Positions 8,114 through 16,558 of a stretch of DNA of 64,000 bases are shown here, one piece after another. Source of the DNA: Streptosporangium carneum (GTDB lineage: Bacteria > Actinomycetota > Actinomycetes > Streptosporangiales > Streptosporangiaceae); NCBI RefSeq assembly GCF_027922005.1, contig NZ_BSEV01000004.1:62001-126000 (forward strand), given 5' to 3'. Within the stretch, counting starts at the first letter, position 1. The number at the start of each line of letters is the position of its first letter. Position numbers and translations under genes: made by a program. A model generated the notes under the pieces. That model searched no databases and was not told where the DNA came from. It saw only the letters and a program-made list of their open reading frames with translations.

Positions 8114-9064
8114 ATGTCGCTGCATCCCCAGGCGCGGGCTTACGTGAAGCTGTTCCCGACCGACCTCGGCGTCCCGGTCTCCTCGCTCACGCCCGAGGTG
8201 ATCGCCCGGATGCGGGGAACGGACGGCCTCGCCGAGTGGCGGGGGCGGAAGGCGCCGCTGCCCGGCGTGGCGGACGGTGTCGTGGACAGTGTCCTGGACG
8301 GTGTCGTGGGCGGTGTCACGGCAGGGGTCCCGGTCCGGGTCTACCGCCCGCAGGAGGGCGGCGGCCCGTTCCCCGTGATCGTCTACTTCCACGGCGGCGG
8401 CTGGGTGTTCGGCAGCGTCGAGCGCAACGACGCCCTCGCCCGTGACCTGGCGGCGCGCAACAGAGCGGTCGTGATCTCCGTGGACTACCGCCTCGCTCCC
8501 GAGCACCCCTTCCCCGCCGCGGCCGACGACGCGCGGGCGGTCGTCGAGGACGTCTTCGCCCGTCCCGGGGAGTACGGGGCCGATCCCGCGCGGATCGCCG
8601 TCTGCGGTGACAGCGCCGGCGGCAATCTCGCGGCGGTCGCGGCCTGGCGGGCCAGGGACGCCGGGCTGCGCCTGGCGCACCAGATGCTGATCTACCCGGT
8701 GCTGGACGTGGCCATGGACACGCCGAGCTACCGGGAGTGCGCCGAGGGGTTCGGGCTCGGCGCCGACGAGATGGCCTGGTTCGCCGAGCAGTACGGCGGA
8801 GACCCCGCCGACCCCGCGCTGGCGCCGGTCCGCCTCGCGAGCAAGGCGGGGCTGCCCCCGGCCACGGTGATCACCGCGGAGTACGACCCGCTCAGGGACG
8901 AGGCGGAGACGTACGCCGCCCAGCTCGCGCGGGCGGGCGTCCCCGTCGAGCTCAGGCGCTTCGACGGCGCCGTTCACGGCTTCTACGGCCTGCCGGGCTT
9001 CTTCGACCAGGCGGAGGAGGCGCGCCGCTACACGACGGGACGGTTCGCGGAGGCCTTCGCCTGA
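8114..9064 (+). CDS. Hormone-sensitive-lipase-family esterase (alpha/beta-hydrolase)
   Basis: A 316-residue alpha/beta-hydrolase of the HSL (family IV) esterase group. The oxyanion motif HGGGW is near residue 93, the nucleophile motif GDSAGG near 165, the acid in TAEYDPLRDE and the histidine in AVHGFYGLPG near 287. Members hydrolyse short-chain esters in the cytosol. The stretch at residues 54-74 is low-complexity (repeated DGVV/GGV units) and is encoded by a DNA repeat at about 8270-8322. No ribosome-binding site precedes ATG 8114, whereas a TATGGT box at six bases suggests a leaderless message. The natural substrate is not predictable. Confidence 0.87.
   Translation: MSLHPQARAYVKLFPTDLGVPVSSLTPEVIARMRGTDGLAEWRGRKAPLPGVADGVVDSVLDGVVGGVTAGVPVRVYRPQEGGGPFPVIVYFHGGGWVFGSVERNDALARDLAARNRAVVISVDYRLAPEHPFPAAADDARAVVEDVFARPGEYGADPARIAVCGDSAGGNLAAVAAWRARDAGLRLAHQMLIYPVLDVAMDTPSYRECAEGFGLGADEMAWFAEQYGGDPADPALAPVRLASKAGLPPATVITAEYDPLRDEAETYAAQLARAGVPVELRRFDGAVHGFYGLPGFFDQAEEARRYTTGRFAEAFA
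8270..8322. repeat. Imperfect GGTGTCNTGG-type repeat inside the esterase gene
   Basis: Near-repeats of a 12-15-base unit (GGACGGTGTCGTGG, GACAGTGTCCTGG, GACGGTGTCGTGG, GGCGGTGTCACGG) encode an alternating Val/Gly/Asp run. A similar repeat occurs near 63277-63342 beside the ECF sigma gene. Confidence 0.55.
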
Positions 9065-9106
9065 CCGGCGCCCGATCCGGCCCCGCCGGACGGGCCGCCG
9101 CCCGGG

Positions 9107-10288
9107 TCAGAAGCTCCTGGGCAGCCCGAGCACCTGGGTGGCCAGGTGGTTGAGCAGGAGCTCCTCGGTGACCGGCGCGACTCTGCCGATGCGGGCGTCG
9201 GCCAGCAGCCGGGCGACCGGGTACTCCAGCGAGCAGGCCATCCCGCCGTGGGTCTGGAAGGCGTGGTCGGCGGCCTCCCAGGCCGCCTGCGAGGCGGTCA
9301 GCTTGGCGATGTTCGCCTCCGTCCCGCACGGCCGCCGGTTGTCGAACAGCCAGGCGGCCTTGTACAGCATCAGCCTGGCCAGCTCGATCTTCGCCTTGAC
9401 CTGGGCGAGGGGGAAGGCGATGGCCTGGTTGGCGCCGATCGGGCGGCCGAACACCTCGCGCTCCCGCGCGTACCGCACGGCCACTCCCAGGGCGACCTCG
9501 GCGCCGCCCAGCGCGGAGGCCGCGAGCAGGACGCGCTCGGGGTTGAGGATGTCCCACAGCACGAGCGCCCCCTGGTCCGCCTCGCCCACCACGTTCGCGG
9601 CGGGCACCCGGAGGTCGTCGAGGAAGACCGTGTTCGACGGCGTGGTGTTGGCGCCCATCTTCGGGATCGGGGCGAAGGAGAGCCGCCCCGAGGCGACGGC
9701 CTCGGGCACGTTCACCAGCAGGACCGTCAGGCCGTTCGTGCGGGGCCTGGCCTCGGCGGCGGGGACGGTCCTGGTGACCAGCAGCATCCAGGTCGCGCGC
9801 TGCACGCCGGTGATCCAGACCTTCTGGCCCCTGACGACGAACTCGTCGCCTTCACGCCTGGCGAAGGTGGAGATGCCCAGGGCGTTCGACCCGGCGTCCG
9901 GCTCGGTCAGGGCGAAGCAGGTCTCCAGCTCGCCGGTGGCCAGCCCGGGCAGCAGCTCCTCGCGCTGCCGCGGGCTGCCGTGCCTGGTCAGGGTCAGGGC
10001 GCCGAAGCCGGGGGTGAGGACGTAGGTGAACGCCGACCCGCCGGCCGCGCCGGAGGCCGACAGGGTCTCGGTGGCCACGGCCAGCTCGAGCAGTCCCTGG
10101 CCGCCTCCGCCGTACTCCTCGGGGACGGCCAGCCCGAGCCAGCCGCCCTCCGCCAGCTCCGTCCAGACCTCCTCGGGCCAGCGCCCGTCGCTCTCGCACC
10201 GCTGCCAGTAGTCCAGGTCGTAACGCGAGCAGATGCCGGCGACGCCGCGCCGGACGGCGAGCGCGCTCTCGGGAAGGGTGAAGTCCAT
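9107..10288 (-). CDS. Acyl-CoA dehydrogenase
   Basis: A 393-residue flavoprotein of the acyl-CoA dehydrogenase family. It begins MDFTLPESALAVRRGV. The FAD/substrate signature FALTEPDAGSNALG lies near residues 130-143, WITGVQRATW follows, and the C-terminal helical domain contains RVLLAASALGGAEVALGVAV and FQTHGGMACSLEYP. The enzyme oxidises an acyl-CoA at C2-C3 and passes electrons to ETF. The usual base glutamate cannot be fixed without alignment. ATG 10288 has GGAG nine bases upstream; an upstream TTG would add three residues. It stands alone, so the acyl chain cannot be inferred. Confidence 0.88.
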   Translation of the reverse strand: MDFTLPESALAVRRGVAGICSRYDLDYWQRCESDGRWPEEVWTELAEGGWLGLAVPEEYGGGGQGLLELAVATETLSASGAAGGSAFTYVLTPGFGALTLTRHGSPRQREELLPGLATGELETCFALTEPDAGSNALGISTFARREGDEFVVRGQKVWITGVQRATWMLLVTRTVPAAEARPRTNGLTVLLVNVPEAVASGRLSFAPIPKMGANTTPSNTVFLDDLRVPAANVVGEADQGALVLWDILNPERVLLAASALGGAEVALGVAVRYAREREVFGRPIGANQAIAFPLAQVKAKIELARLMLYKAAWLFDNRRPCGTEANIAKLTASQAAWEAADHAFQTHGGMACSLEYPVARLLADARIGRVAPVTEELLLNHLATQVLGLPRSF

Positions 10289-10366
10289 TGTGATCAACTC
10301 CGTTCCGGACGCGGCCGCAATCGTAGAACGGAGTTCGGTTCGACCTCCAGCCCTCCCGGGCCCCGC

Positions 10367-10981
10367 TCACGCCCCGGCGGAACCGGCCTCCGTGATCCTG
10401 GGCCTGCGCACGTGGTAGACGAAGGCGGGAGGGAGGTTGCCCCAGACCGTCCTGCCGACGACGACCTCCTCGAAGGTGGTGTGCAGGCGGTGACGGAAGC
10501 GCTGGGCGGGCCGCATGCGCTTGGCGAAGCTGTAGGCGAAGGTGGTGAAGGCCGTGTGCGGCGTCATGATCGCCACAACGGCGTCGAGCAGGCGCGTCTG
10601 CGTCTCCTCGGAGAACGCCGCCCAGGGGAGCCCGCTCACGATCGCGTCGGCCTTGTCGAGGCCCCGCTCCCGCAGCAGCTCCGGCAGCCGCGCGGCGTCG
10701 TCGACCACGACGTCGACCTTCGGGTGGCGGTCGGAGAGGAACGAGGCCAGCGCCGGGTTGATCTCGACGGCCAGGTGGTGCCCCCTGCCGTTCAGCCGCC
10801 GCTGGATCTCCGCGGTGAACGCCCCCGTGCCGGGACCGAGCTCGACGATCACGGGATCGCCCTGCTGGGGGACCGGGGTGGTCACCGTCTCGGCAAGCCG
10901 TCGAGAACTCGGAGCCACCGCCCCAACGGTTCCCGGGGAACGTAACCACTGTCCCAGGAAGAGCGTGGTGTCTTTGGTCAT
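10367..10981 (-). CDS. PmtA-like SAM-dependent methyltransferase
   Basis: A 204-residue class I methyltransferase. MTKDTTLFLGQWLRSPGTVG is followed by SAM motif I VIVELGPGTGAFTAEIQRRL and by ADAIVSGLPWAAFSE, an arrangement typical of phospholipid N-methyltransferase (PmtA)-like and rRNA-dimethylase-like proteins. RRLHTTFEEVVVGRTVWGNLPPA closes the domain. Methylation of phosphatidylethanolamine is one possible role, but this group has many uncharacterised members. The long upstream extension of the frame is rejected: ATG 10981 lies seven bases after a TACCCT -10 box, so the message is probably leaderless. Confidence 0.78.
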   Translation of the reverse strand: MTKDTTLFLGQWLRSPGTVGAVAPSSRRLAETVTTPVPQQGDPVIVELGPGTGAFTAEIQRRLNGRGHHLAVEINPALASFLSDRHPKVDVVVDDAARLPELLRERGLDKADAIVSGLPWAAFSEETQTRLLDAVVAIMTPHTAFTTFAYSFAKRMRPAQRFRHRLHTTFEEVVVGRTVWGNLPPAFVYHVRRPRITEAGSAGA

Positions 10982-10988
10982 GCTGTGA

Positions 10989-10994
10989 AGGGTA
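10989..10994 (-). promoter_or_regulatory. -10 element for the PmtA-like gene
   Basis: Minus-strand TACCCT ends seven bases before ATG 10981; no ribosome-binding site is present, which fits leaderless transcription. Confidence 0.45.
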
Positions 10995-11224
10995 GAGGCT
11001 GAATCGGGTCGAGTGGCCCCGTAATCCGGCTGATTTTCGGTCGAACCGGAGGATGAGGCCGTCGTGGCGGAACCTCCTTGAGGAGGAGGGAGCCGAAGCC
11101 TTCGCCGCGAATCCGCCATGGGGCGGATCGGCGGGTCACCCCTCAGGCTGACGACCCGGCGCTTCCGCGCGGCCACGATGTGTCCGAAACCCGGCCGCCG
11201 CAGGAAGCAGGAAGGACGCGTCTC

Positions 11225-11644
11225 ATGCAGGAGGTCGTCGCCCAGCCGAGCGGCGCGGGGGAGCGCGCGGTCTCGGCCGGCCCGCTGCACGGCCTGCGCG
11301 TCCTGGTCACCGCGCAGACGGTCGGGCTGCTGGTCGCGGCCTCCTTCGCGGGCCAGGCGGCGCGGGGCGGGGCGGATCTCGCCGAGACCCACGTCACGGT
11401 CGCGATGGTGGTGCACCTGATCGCCCTGCTGCAGGCCGTCGCGGCCCTGCTGGTCTGGCGTCCCGGCCGGGGCGCCGGGTGGCCCGCGCCGGCCAGCCTC
11501 GGCCTGTTCCTGGTCGGCGTGGGGCAGCACCTCAGCCGGGACCTGCCCGGCGCCCACGTGCCCGGCGGGCTCACCCTGATCGGGCTGACCGCGGCCATGC
11601 TCGTCTGGGTCTGGTCGCCCCGCGCCGCGCTGCGCCGTTCCTGA
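11225..11644 (+). CDS. Small four-helix membrane protein
   Basis: A 139-residue hydrophobic protein with four likely transmembrane segments: VLVTAQTVGLLVAASF, VAMVVHLIALLQAVAALLVW, ASLGLFLVGVGQHLS and LTLIGLTAAMLVWVW. Such proteins are common in actinomycete genomes with no known function. ATG 11225 is chosen because AGGAAGGA lies eight bases upstream; starts further upstream would add a polar, arginine-rich N-terminus with no ribosome-binding site. It is divergent from the PmtA-like gene. Confidence 0.65.
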   Translation: MQEVVAQPSGAGERAVSAGPLHGLRVLVTAQTVGLLVAASFAGQAARGGADLAETHVTVAMVVHLIALLQAVAALLVWRPGRGAGWPAPASLGLFLVGVGQHLSRDLPGAHVPGGLTLIGLTAAMLVWVWSPRAALRRS

Positions 11645-12057
11645 GGCGCGACGCCCGCCGCAGGAGCCCCGGCGGCGCGGGGCGACGACGCCCTCTGGCG
11701 GGACCCCTCGACGGGTGCGGCCGTACGGTGAACGGGCTCCGCCGTGCGACCGCGGCCCTCGTCGTGCCTCCGGCGCCCATTGCCTCGCGCGGGTAATTGA
11801 CAACGGCGGTTACGAAGAGTTAGATAGCACTTGGGTCAAGGAACATCCGTGGCCGGGTCCGTCACCCCGCCGTCCTTGCTCACTCGCTCGATGACGAGCG
11901 AAGCGTTCGGTGCGCCATGTGCACAGTTCCGGCCCCCTTTTCGATGTTGCGTGCGACGACGCCGCTTCATTGTACCCAAATGGTTCAACTTTCAATCAAA
12001 CGTCGACCTGTGGGTGCCGGTTCACCAGTAGAACTACATCGCAACAGGAGAGACGTC
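11645..12057 (+). other. Intergenic leader region of the DoxX gene
   Basis: 413 bases without a convincing gene. It contains a good sigma-A-type promoter at 11797-11826 and then a relatively AT-rich leader of about 230 bases. I see no known riboswitch fold. Confidence 0.6.
11797..11826 (+). promoter_or_regulatory. Strong SigA-type promoter upstream of doxX
   Basis: TTGACA (11797-11802), an 18-base spacer and TAGATA (11821-11826). The -35 box is a full consensus match, which is rare in this window. It implies a leader of roughly 225 bases before ATG 12058. Confidence 0.6.
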
Positions 12058-12492
12058 ATGTTGGAGAGAACCGGGCCCTACACCCTTCTGCTGGCGCGCG
12101 TCGTCGTCGGAATCGTCTTCATCGCACACGGTCTGCAGAAACTCCTCACCGACGGGATCGGCGCGGTCGCGGCGTCGTTCGACTCCCTCGGCATCCCCGC
12201 GGCCTCGCTGGCAGCCCCCCTCGTGGTGGCCAGCGAGATCATCGGAGGAGTCGCCTTCATCGTCGGCGCGGGGCTTCCGGTCTTCGGCGTCATCCTCGCC
12301 CTCGACATGGTCGGAGCCATCTTCTTCGTCCACCTGGACAAGGGTTTCTTCTCCCGCCAGGGCGGATACGAGTACGTCCTCGTCCTGACCGCCGTCTGCC
12401 TGGCCATCGGGTTCAGCGGCGGAGGGGCCCTGGCCCTGGACCGCCTCTGGCGGCGTGACCGCGCCCTGACGACCGTCAGGACCGCGCCCTGA
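12058..12492 (+). CDS. DoxX-family membrane protein
   Basis: A 144-residue membrane protein of the DoxX family with four predicted helices. The N-terminal LLLARVVVGIVFIAHGLQKL is the family signature; GGVAFIVGAGLPVFGVILAL and the aromatic segment ending in GYEYVLVLTAVCLAIGFSGG follow. DoxX proteins are linked to thiol and oxidative stress in mycobacteria (as part of the SodA-SseA complex) and to thiosulfate oxidation in archaea. ATG 12058 has AGGAG seven bases upstream. It is transcribed alone from a strong promoter and ends at a hairpin, so it looks monocistronic. Confidence 0.85.
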   Translation: MLERTGPYTLLLARVVVGIVFIAHGLQKLLTDGIGAVAASFDSLGIPAASLAAPLVVASEIIGGVAFIVGAGLPVFGVILALDMVGAIFFVHLDKGFFSRQGGYEYVLVLTAVCLAIGFSGGGALALDRLWRRDRALTTVRTAP

Positions 12493-12513
12493 CCGTCGAG
12501 GCCACGCGCTGAG

Positions 12514-12550
12514 CGGTCCCGGAACCGGCCTGGAGGAGGTTCCGGGACCG
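12514..12550 (+). terminator. Terminator after doxX
   Basis: Perfect 13-bp inverted repeat (CGGTCCCGGAACC at 12514-12526 with its complement at 12538-12550) and an 11-base loop, 22 bases after the doxX stop. Confidence 0.65.
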
Positions 12551-12645
12551 CGGGGAGCGCGCAGGCTCTTCGCCCCGCCACCTGCCGGATGCCGCGAACG
12601 GACGCAGTAGGGTCGGCATCAGGCACGGGGAGGGGAGACATTCGG

Positions 12646-13242
12646 GTGAATCCGGAAGCATCGGCAGCCGAAGACCGCATCTGGACGGTTCCCAACGCGT
12701 TGAGCCTGGCCAGGCTCCTCGGCGTCCCGGTCTTCCTCTGGCTGGTGCTGGGGCCGAAGGCCGACGGCTGGGCCGTCGCGTTGCTGATGCTGGCGGGCTT
12801 CTCCGACTGGCTCGACGGCAAGATCGCCCGCGCGTGGAACCAGACCAGCAGGCTCGGCCGTCTGCTCGATCCGCTGGCCGACCGCCTCTACATCCTGGCC
12901 ACCCTGCTGGGTCTCGCCATGCGCGAGATCATTCCCTGGTGGCTGGCGCTGGCGATCCCGCTGCGGGACGTCATGCTGCTGGGCATCCCGCTCATCCTGC
13001 GCCGTCTCGGGTACGGCCCCGCGCTGCCCGTGCACTTCCTCGGCAAGGCCGCGACGGCCAACCTGCTCTACGCCTTCCCTCTTCTCTTCCTCGCCCACCA
13101 CGACGCCTGGTACGCCGGTCCGGCCGGAATCGTGGGCTGGTCGCTCGCCATCTGGGGCACCGGCCTGTACTGGTGGTCAGGCGTCCTGTATTGGGTACAG
13201 GTGCGTCAGCTCATACGAGGAGCCGCACGCCTTAAGAGGTGA
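12646..13242 (+). CDS. CDP-alcohol phosphatidyltransferase
   Basis: A 198-residue integral membrane enzyme. The family catalytic motif DGX2ARX8GX3DX3D is seen as DGKIAR followed by GRLLDPLADR, with all four aspartates present. Hydrophobic segments surround it. It transfers a phosphatidyl group from CDP-diacylglycerol to an alcohol such as glycerol phosphate, so a PgsA-type phosphatidylglycerophosphate synthase is likely. GTG 12646 follows GGGGAG at about nine bases. It is three bases upstream of the GDP-mannose pyrophosphorylase gene, so the two are co-transcribed. In M. tuberculosis pgsA3 lies in the same garA neighbourhood, which supports orthology. Confidence 0.87.
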   Translation: MNPEASAAEDRIWTVPNALSLARLLGVPVFLWLVLGPKADGWAVALLMLAGFSDWLDGKIARAWNQTSRLGRLLDPLADRLYILATLLGLAMREIIPWWLALAIPLRDVMLLGIPLILRRLGYGPALPVHFLGKAATANLLYAFPLLFLAHHDAWYAGPAGIVGWSLAIWGTGLYWWSGVLYWVQVRQLIRGAARLKR

Positions 13243-13245
13243 TTT

Positions 13246-15744
13246 GTGAAGGCCGTCGTGATGGCGGGCGGGGAAGGGACACGGCTCCGGCCGATGACCG
13301 CGAACCAGCCCAAACCACTGCTACCTGTAATCAACCGGCCGATCATGGAGCATGTGCTGCGCCTGCTGAAGCGGCACGGGTTCACCGAGACCGTGGTGAC
13401 CGTGCAGTTCCTGGCGGCGCTGGTCCGCAATTACTTCGGTGACGGCGACGAGCTCGGCATGAGCCTGTACTACGCCACGGAGGACACCCCTCTCGGCACC
13501 GCGGGCAGCGTCAAGAACGCGGCCGACAAGCTCAGGGACGAGCGCTTCCTGGTCATCTCCGGCGACGCGCTCACCGACATCGACCTCACCGACATGGTCC
13601 GCTTCCACCGCGAGAACGGCGCGATGGTGACCATCGGGCTCAAGCGCGTCCCCAACCCGCTGGAGTTCGGCATCGTCATCGTCGACGACCACGGCAGGGT
13701 CGAGCGCTTCCTGGAGAAGCCCACCTGGGGCCAGGTCTTCTCCGACACCGTCAACACCGGCATCTACGTGATGGAGCCCGAGGTCCTCGACGAGATCGCC
13801 GGCGGCGAGCAGGTCGACTGGTCGGCGGACGTCTTCCCCCGCCTGCTGGCGCGCGGGGCCCCGCTGTACGGCTACGTCGCCGACGGCTACTGGGAGGACG
13901 TCGGCACCCACGAGAGCTACCTCAGGGCGCAGGCCGACGTCCTGTCGGGCCGGGTCAGGGTCGACACCGACGCCTTCGAGGTCTCGCCGGGCGTCTGGGT
14001 CGCCGAGGGGGCCTCCGTCGACGCGGACGCCGTACTCAAGGGCCCCCTGTACGTCGGAGACTACGCCAAGGTCGAGGCGGGGGCCGAGCTGCGGGAGTAC
14101 ACCGTGCTGGGCAGCAACGCGGTGGTCCGCGAGGGCGCGTTCCTGCACCGCGCGGTCGTCCACGACAACGTCTACGTCGGGCCGAGCGCCCATCTGCGCG
14201 GCTGCGTGATCGGCAAGAACACCGACCTGATGACCGGGGTCAGGATCGAGGAGAGCGCCGTCGTCGGAGACGAGTGCATCATCGAGGCCGAGGCGTACGT
14301 CTCCTCGGGCGTCAAGGTGTATCCGTTCAAGACCATCGAGGCGGGGGCGGTGGTCAACACCAGCGTCATCTGGGAGCCGAGGGGCCAGCGCAGCCTGTTC
14401 GGCCCGCGCGGGGTCTCCGGGCTGGTCAACGTGGAGATCACCCCCGAACTGTGCGTACGGCTCGCCAGCGCCTACGCGACCACCCTGAAGAAGGGCGCCT
14501 CGGTCATCACCTCCAGGGACTCCTCCCGCGCGGCCAGGGCCCTGAAACGGGCGGTGATCAGCGCGCTGAACGCCAGCGCGATCAACGTGCTCGACCTGGA
14601 GGCCGCCCCGCTGCCGGTCTCGCGCTTCCACACCGCCAGGGAGAACGCCGTGGGCGGCATCGCGCTGCGGACCACCCCCGGCGACCCGCAGAGCGTGGAC
14701 ATCGTCTTCATGGACGAGCGCGGCGCGGACCTCTCCCAGGGGGCGCAGCGGAAACTGGAGCGGGTCTTCTCACGCCAGGAGTTCCGCCGCGCCTTCCCCG
14801 GGGAGATCGCCGAGCTCAGCTTCCCCGCCAGGGCGGTCGAGGACTACACCCACGAGCTGCTGCGCTGCGTGGACATCGGCGGGGTCCGCGACGCCGACAT
14901 GAAGGTCGTGGTCGACTGCGCGGGCGGAACCTCCTCACTGGTGCTGCCCAGCCTCCTCGGCAGGGTCGGCGTCGAGGTGCTCACCGTCAACAACCGCCTG
15001 GACGACGCCTCGCCGACCGAGACCCTCGCCGAGCGCCGCCGCGCCCTGCAGCGCCTGTCCGAACTCGTCGGCTCCTCCAGGGCGGCCTTCGGGGTGCGGT
15101 TCGACCCCGTGGGGGAGCGGGTCACGCTGGTGGACGAGATGGGCCAGCTGATCAGCGACGAGCGAGCCCTGCTGGTGGTGCTGGACCTGGTCGCCGCGGA
15201 ACGGCGCGGCGGCAGGGTCGCGCTGCCGGTCACCACGACCCGGGTGGCCGAGCAGGTCTCCCGCTTCCACGGGGTGCAGGTCGAGTGGACCTCGACCGCG
15301 GTCGACGCGCTGACCGCCTCGGCCAGGGGACACGACATGATCTTCGCCGCGGACGGGCGCGGCGGCTTCGTGGTGCCCGAGTTCGCCCCGACGGTCGACG
15401 GCCTCGCGGTGTTCCTGCGCCTGCTCGGCCTGGTCGCCAGGACCCGTCTCTCGCTCAGCCAGATCGACGCCAGGATCCCCGAGGCCAGGCTACTGCGCCG
15501 TACCGTGCCGACTCCGTGGGCGGCGAAGGGCGTGGTGATGCGCTCGGTCATCGAGGCCGCCGAGTCCTACGGCATCGACACCACCGACGGGGTGCGCGTC
15601 GTGGCGGAGGACGGCAGCTGGGCGCTGGTCCTGCCGGACCCGGCGGAGGCGGTCACCCACCTGTGGGCCGAGGCCGCGGACGTGGACTCGGCGCAGAGTC
15701 TGCTGGAGCACTGGGCCAGGGTCGTCGAGGAGGCGGCCACCTGA
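13246..15744 (+). CDS. Mannose-1-phosphate guanylyltransferase fused to degenerate phosphomannomutase
   Basis: An 832-residue fusion. Residues 1-235 are a nucleotidyltransferase with the signature GGEGTRLRPMTANQPKPLLP and the later YWEDVGTHESYLRA. Residues 245-370 are left-handed beta-helix hexapeptide repeats. Residues about 385-832 have the phosphohexomutase fold but not its active site. The phosphoserine loop (TASHNP in true enzymes) reads RTTPGDPQS, and the metal loop DGDGDR reads DPVGER. The first half should make GDP-mannose (or another NDP-sugar) for mannosylated lipids or glycans, while the second half is likely structural or regulatory. GTG 13246 follows AGAGGTG. It is in an operon with the upstream phosphatidyltransferase. 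Confidence 0.87.
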   Translation: MKAVVMAGGEGTRLRPMTANQPKPLLPVINRPIMEHVLRLLKRHGFTETVVTVQFLAALVRNYFGDGDELGMSLYYATEDTPLGTAGSVKNAADKLRDERFLVISGDALTDIDLTDMVRFHRENGAMVTIGLKRVPNPLEFGIVIVDDHGRVERFLEKPTWGQVFSDTVNTGIYVMEPEVLDEIAGGEQVDWSADVFPRLLARGAPLYGYVADGYWEDVGTHESYLRAQADVLSGRVRVDTDAFEVSPGVWVAEGASVDADAVLKGPLYVGDYAKVEAGAELREYTVLGSNAVVREGAFLHRAVVHDNVYVGPSAHLRGCVIGKNTDLMTGVRIEESAVVGDECIIEAEAYVSSGVKVYPFKTIEAGAVVNTSVIWEPRGQRSLFGPRGVSGLVNVEITPELCVRLASAYATTLKKGASVITSRDSSRAARALKRAVISALNASAINVLDLEAAPLPVSRFHTARENAVGGIALRTTPGDPQSVDIVFMDERGADLSQGAQRKLERVFSRQEFRRAFPGEIAELSFPARAVEDYTHELLRCVDIGGVRDADMKVVVDCAGGTSSLVLPSLLGRVGVEVLTVNNRLDDASPTETLAERRRALQRLSELVGSSRAAFGVRFDPVGERVTLVDEMGQLISDERALLVVLDLVAAERRGGRVALPVTTTRVAEQVSRFHGVQVEWTSTAVDALTASARGHDMIFAADGRGGFVVPEFAPTVDGLAVFLRLLGLVARTRLSLSQIDARIPEARLLRRTVPTPWAAKGVVMRSVIEAAESYGIDTTDGVRVVAEDGSWALVLPDPAEAVTHLWAEAADVDSAQSLLEHWARVVEEAAT

Positions 15745-15839
15745 CGCCGGGACGGAAAGAAGGACGGCGGGAACGCGCCGGGCCGTGGTGACAGGGGCGG
15801 AGAGGGCCGGTCACAGAGTGCAGCGAGTGTGAAAACCCA

Positions 15840-15869
15840 GCGCGGCGGCATGGACCGGGGACGCCGCGC
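15840..15869 (+). terminator. Possible terminator of the phosphatidyltransferase operon
   Basis: Eight-bp perfect arms (GCGCGGCG at 15840-15847, complement at 15862-15869) with a 14-base loop, 95 bases beyond the stop codon and upstream of the garA promoter. Confidence 0.35.
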
Positions 15870-15914
15870 GGCGGTAACTTTGTCACCGACCGAACCCGCG
15901 GTCGAGCGTCAGCC

Positions 15915-15943
15915 TTGATCTTTGTGTCTCCTCGGTGTATGTT
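15915..15943 (+). promoter_or_regulatory. SigA-type promoter of the garA operon
   Basis: TTGATC (15915-15920), a 17-base spacer and TATGTT (15938-15943). It predicts a leader of about 95 bases before ATG 16046. Confidence 0.55.
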
Positions 15944-16045
15944 GCGGCATTCGCAGTCTGAGCAAATACTTGAGAAGCGATGAAGCGAGGCGCGCATCAC
16001 TGAGTACCGTTGCCGCGTCTTCGCGGTAGGAGGCCGAGCCGATCG

Positions 16046-16558
16046 ATGCCGAGCGTCTACTGCACGCAGTGCGGTCATGCCAACCCTGAGGATGCCCGTT
16101 TCTGTTCACGATGCGGGTCGCCGCTGACCAGGTCCGAGCCCCCGGGAGACAGCACTTCGACGATCTCCCTGTCCGGGATCGAGGCCTACGAGGCGGAGAC
16201 GGGAGAGACGCTCCTCGCCGAGCGGCAGGCCGTCGAGCAGTTGCCCCCGGGCACCGCGCTGCTCGTCGCCATGCGCGGTCCGAACGCGGGCAGCCGTTTC
16301 CTGCTGGACAGCGACCTGACCACGGTGGGCCGTCACCCTGAGAGCGACATCTTCCTCGACGACATCACCGTCTCGCGCCGTCACGTGGAGTTCTACCGGC
16401 GCGGCGGAGGGGTGTTCACCGTCCGTGACGTCGGCAGCCTCAACGGCACCTACGTCAACCGCGAGCGGATCGAGGAGGTCCCGCTGTACGGCGGCGACGA
16501 GGTGCAGATCGGCAAGTTCAGGCTGGTCTTCCTCACCCGTGGCGCCGCTGGAGGATGA
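16046..16558 (+). CDS. garA: GarA/OdhI-type FHA protein with N-terminal zinc ribbon
   Basis: A 170-residue protein. Residues 1-30 form a zinc ribbon (CTQCGHANPEDARFCSRCG, two CxxC knuckles). Residues about 80-165 form an FHA domain with VGRHPESDIFLDDITVSRRH and VGSLNGTYVNRE, nearly identical to mycobacterial GarA. GarA/OdhI bind and inhibit 2-oxoglutarate dehydrogenase and tune glutamate metabolism until phosphorylated on an N-terminal ETTS motif by PknB/PknG-type kinases. No ETTS is seen here; a Thr/Ser-rich GDSTSTISLSG at residues 37-47 may take its place. AGGAGG lies 12 bases before ATG 16046, a longish spacing. The downstream ftsR gene overlaps its stop. Confidence 0.88.
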   Translation: MPSVYCTQCGHANPEDARFCSRCGSPLTRSEPPGDSTSTISLSGIEAYEAETGETLLAERQAVEQLPPGTALLVAMRGPNAGSRFLLDSDLTTVGRHPESDIFLDDITVSRRHVEFYRRGGGVFTVRDVGSLNGTYVNRERIEEVPLYGGDEVQIGKFRLVFLTRGAAGG

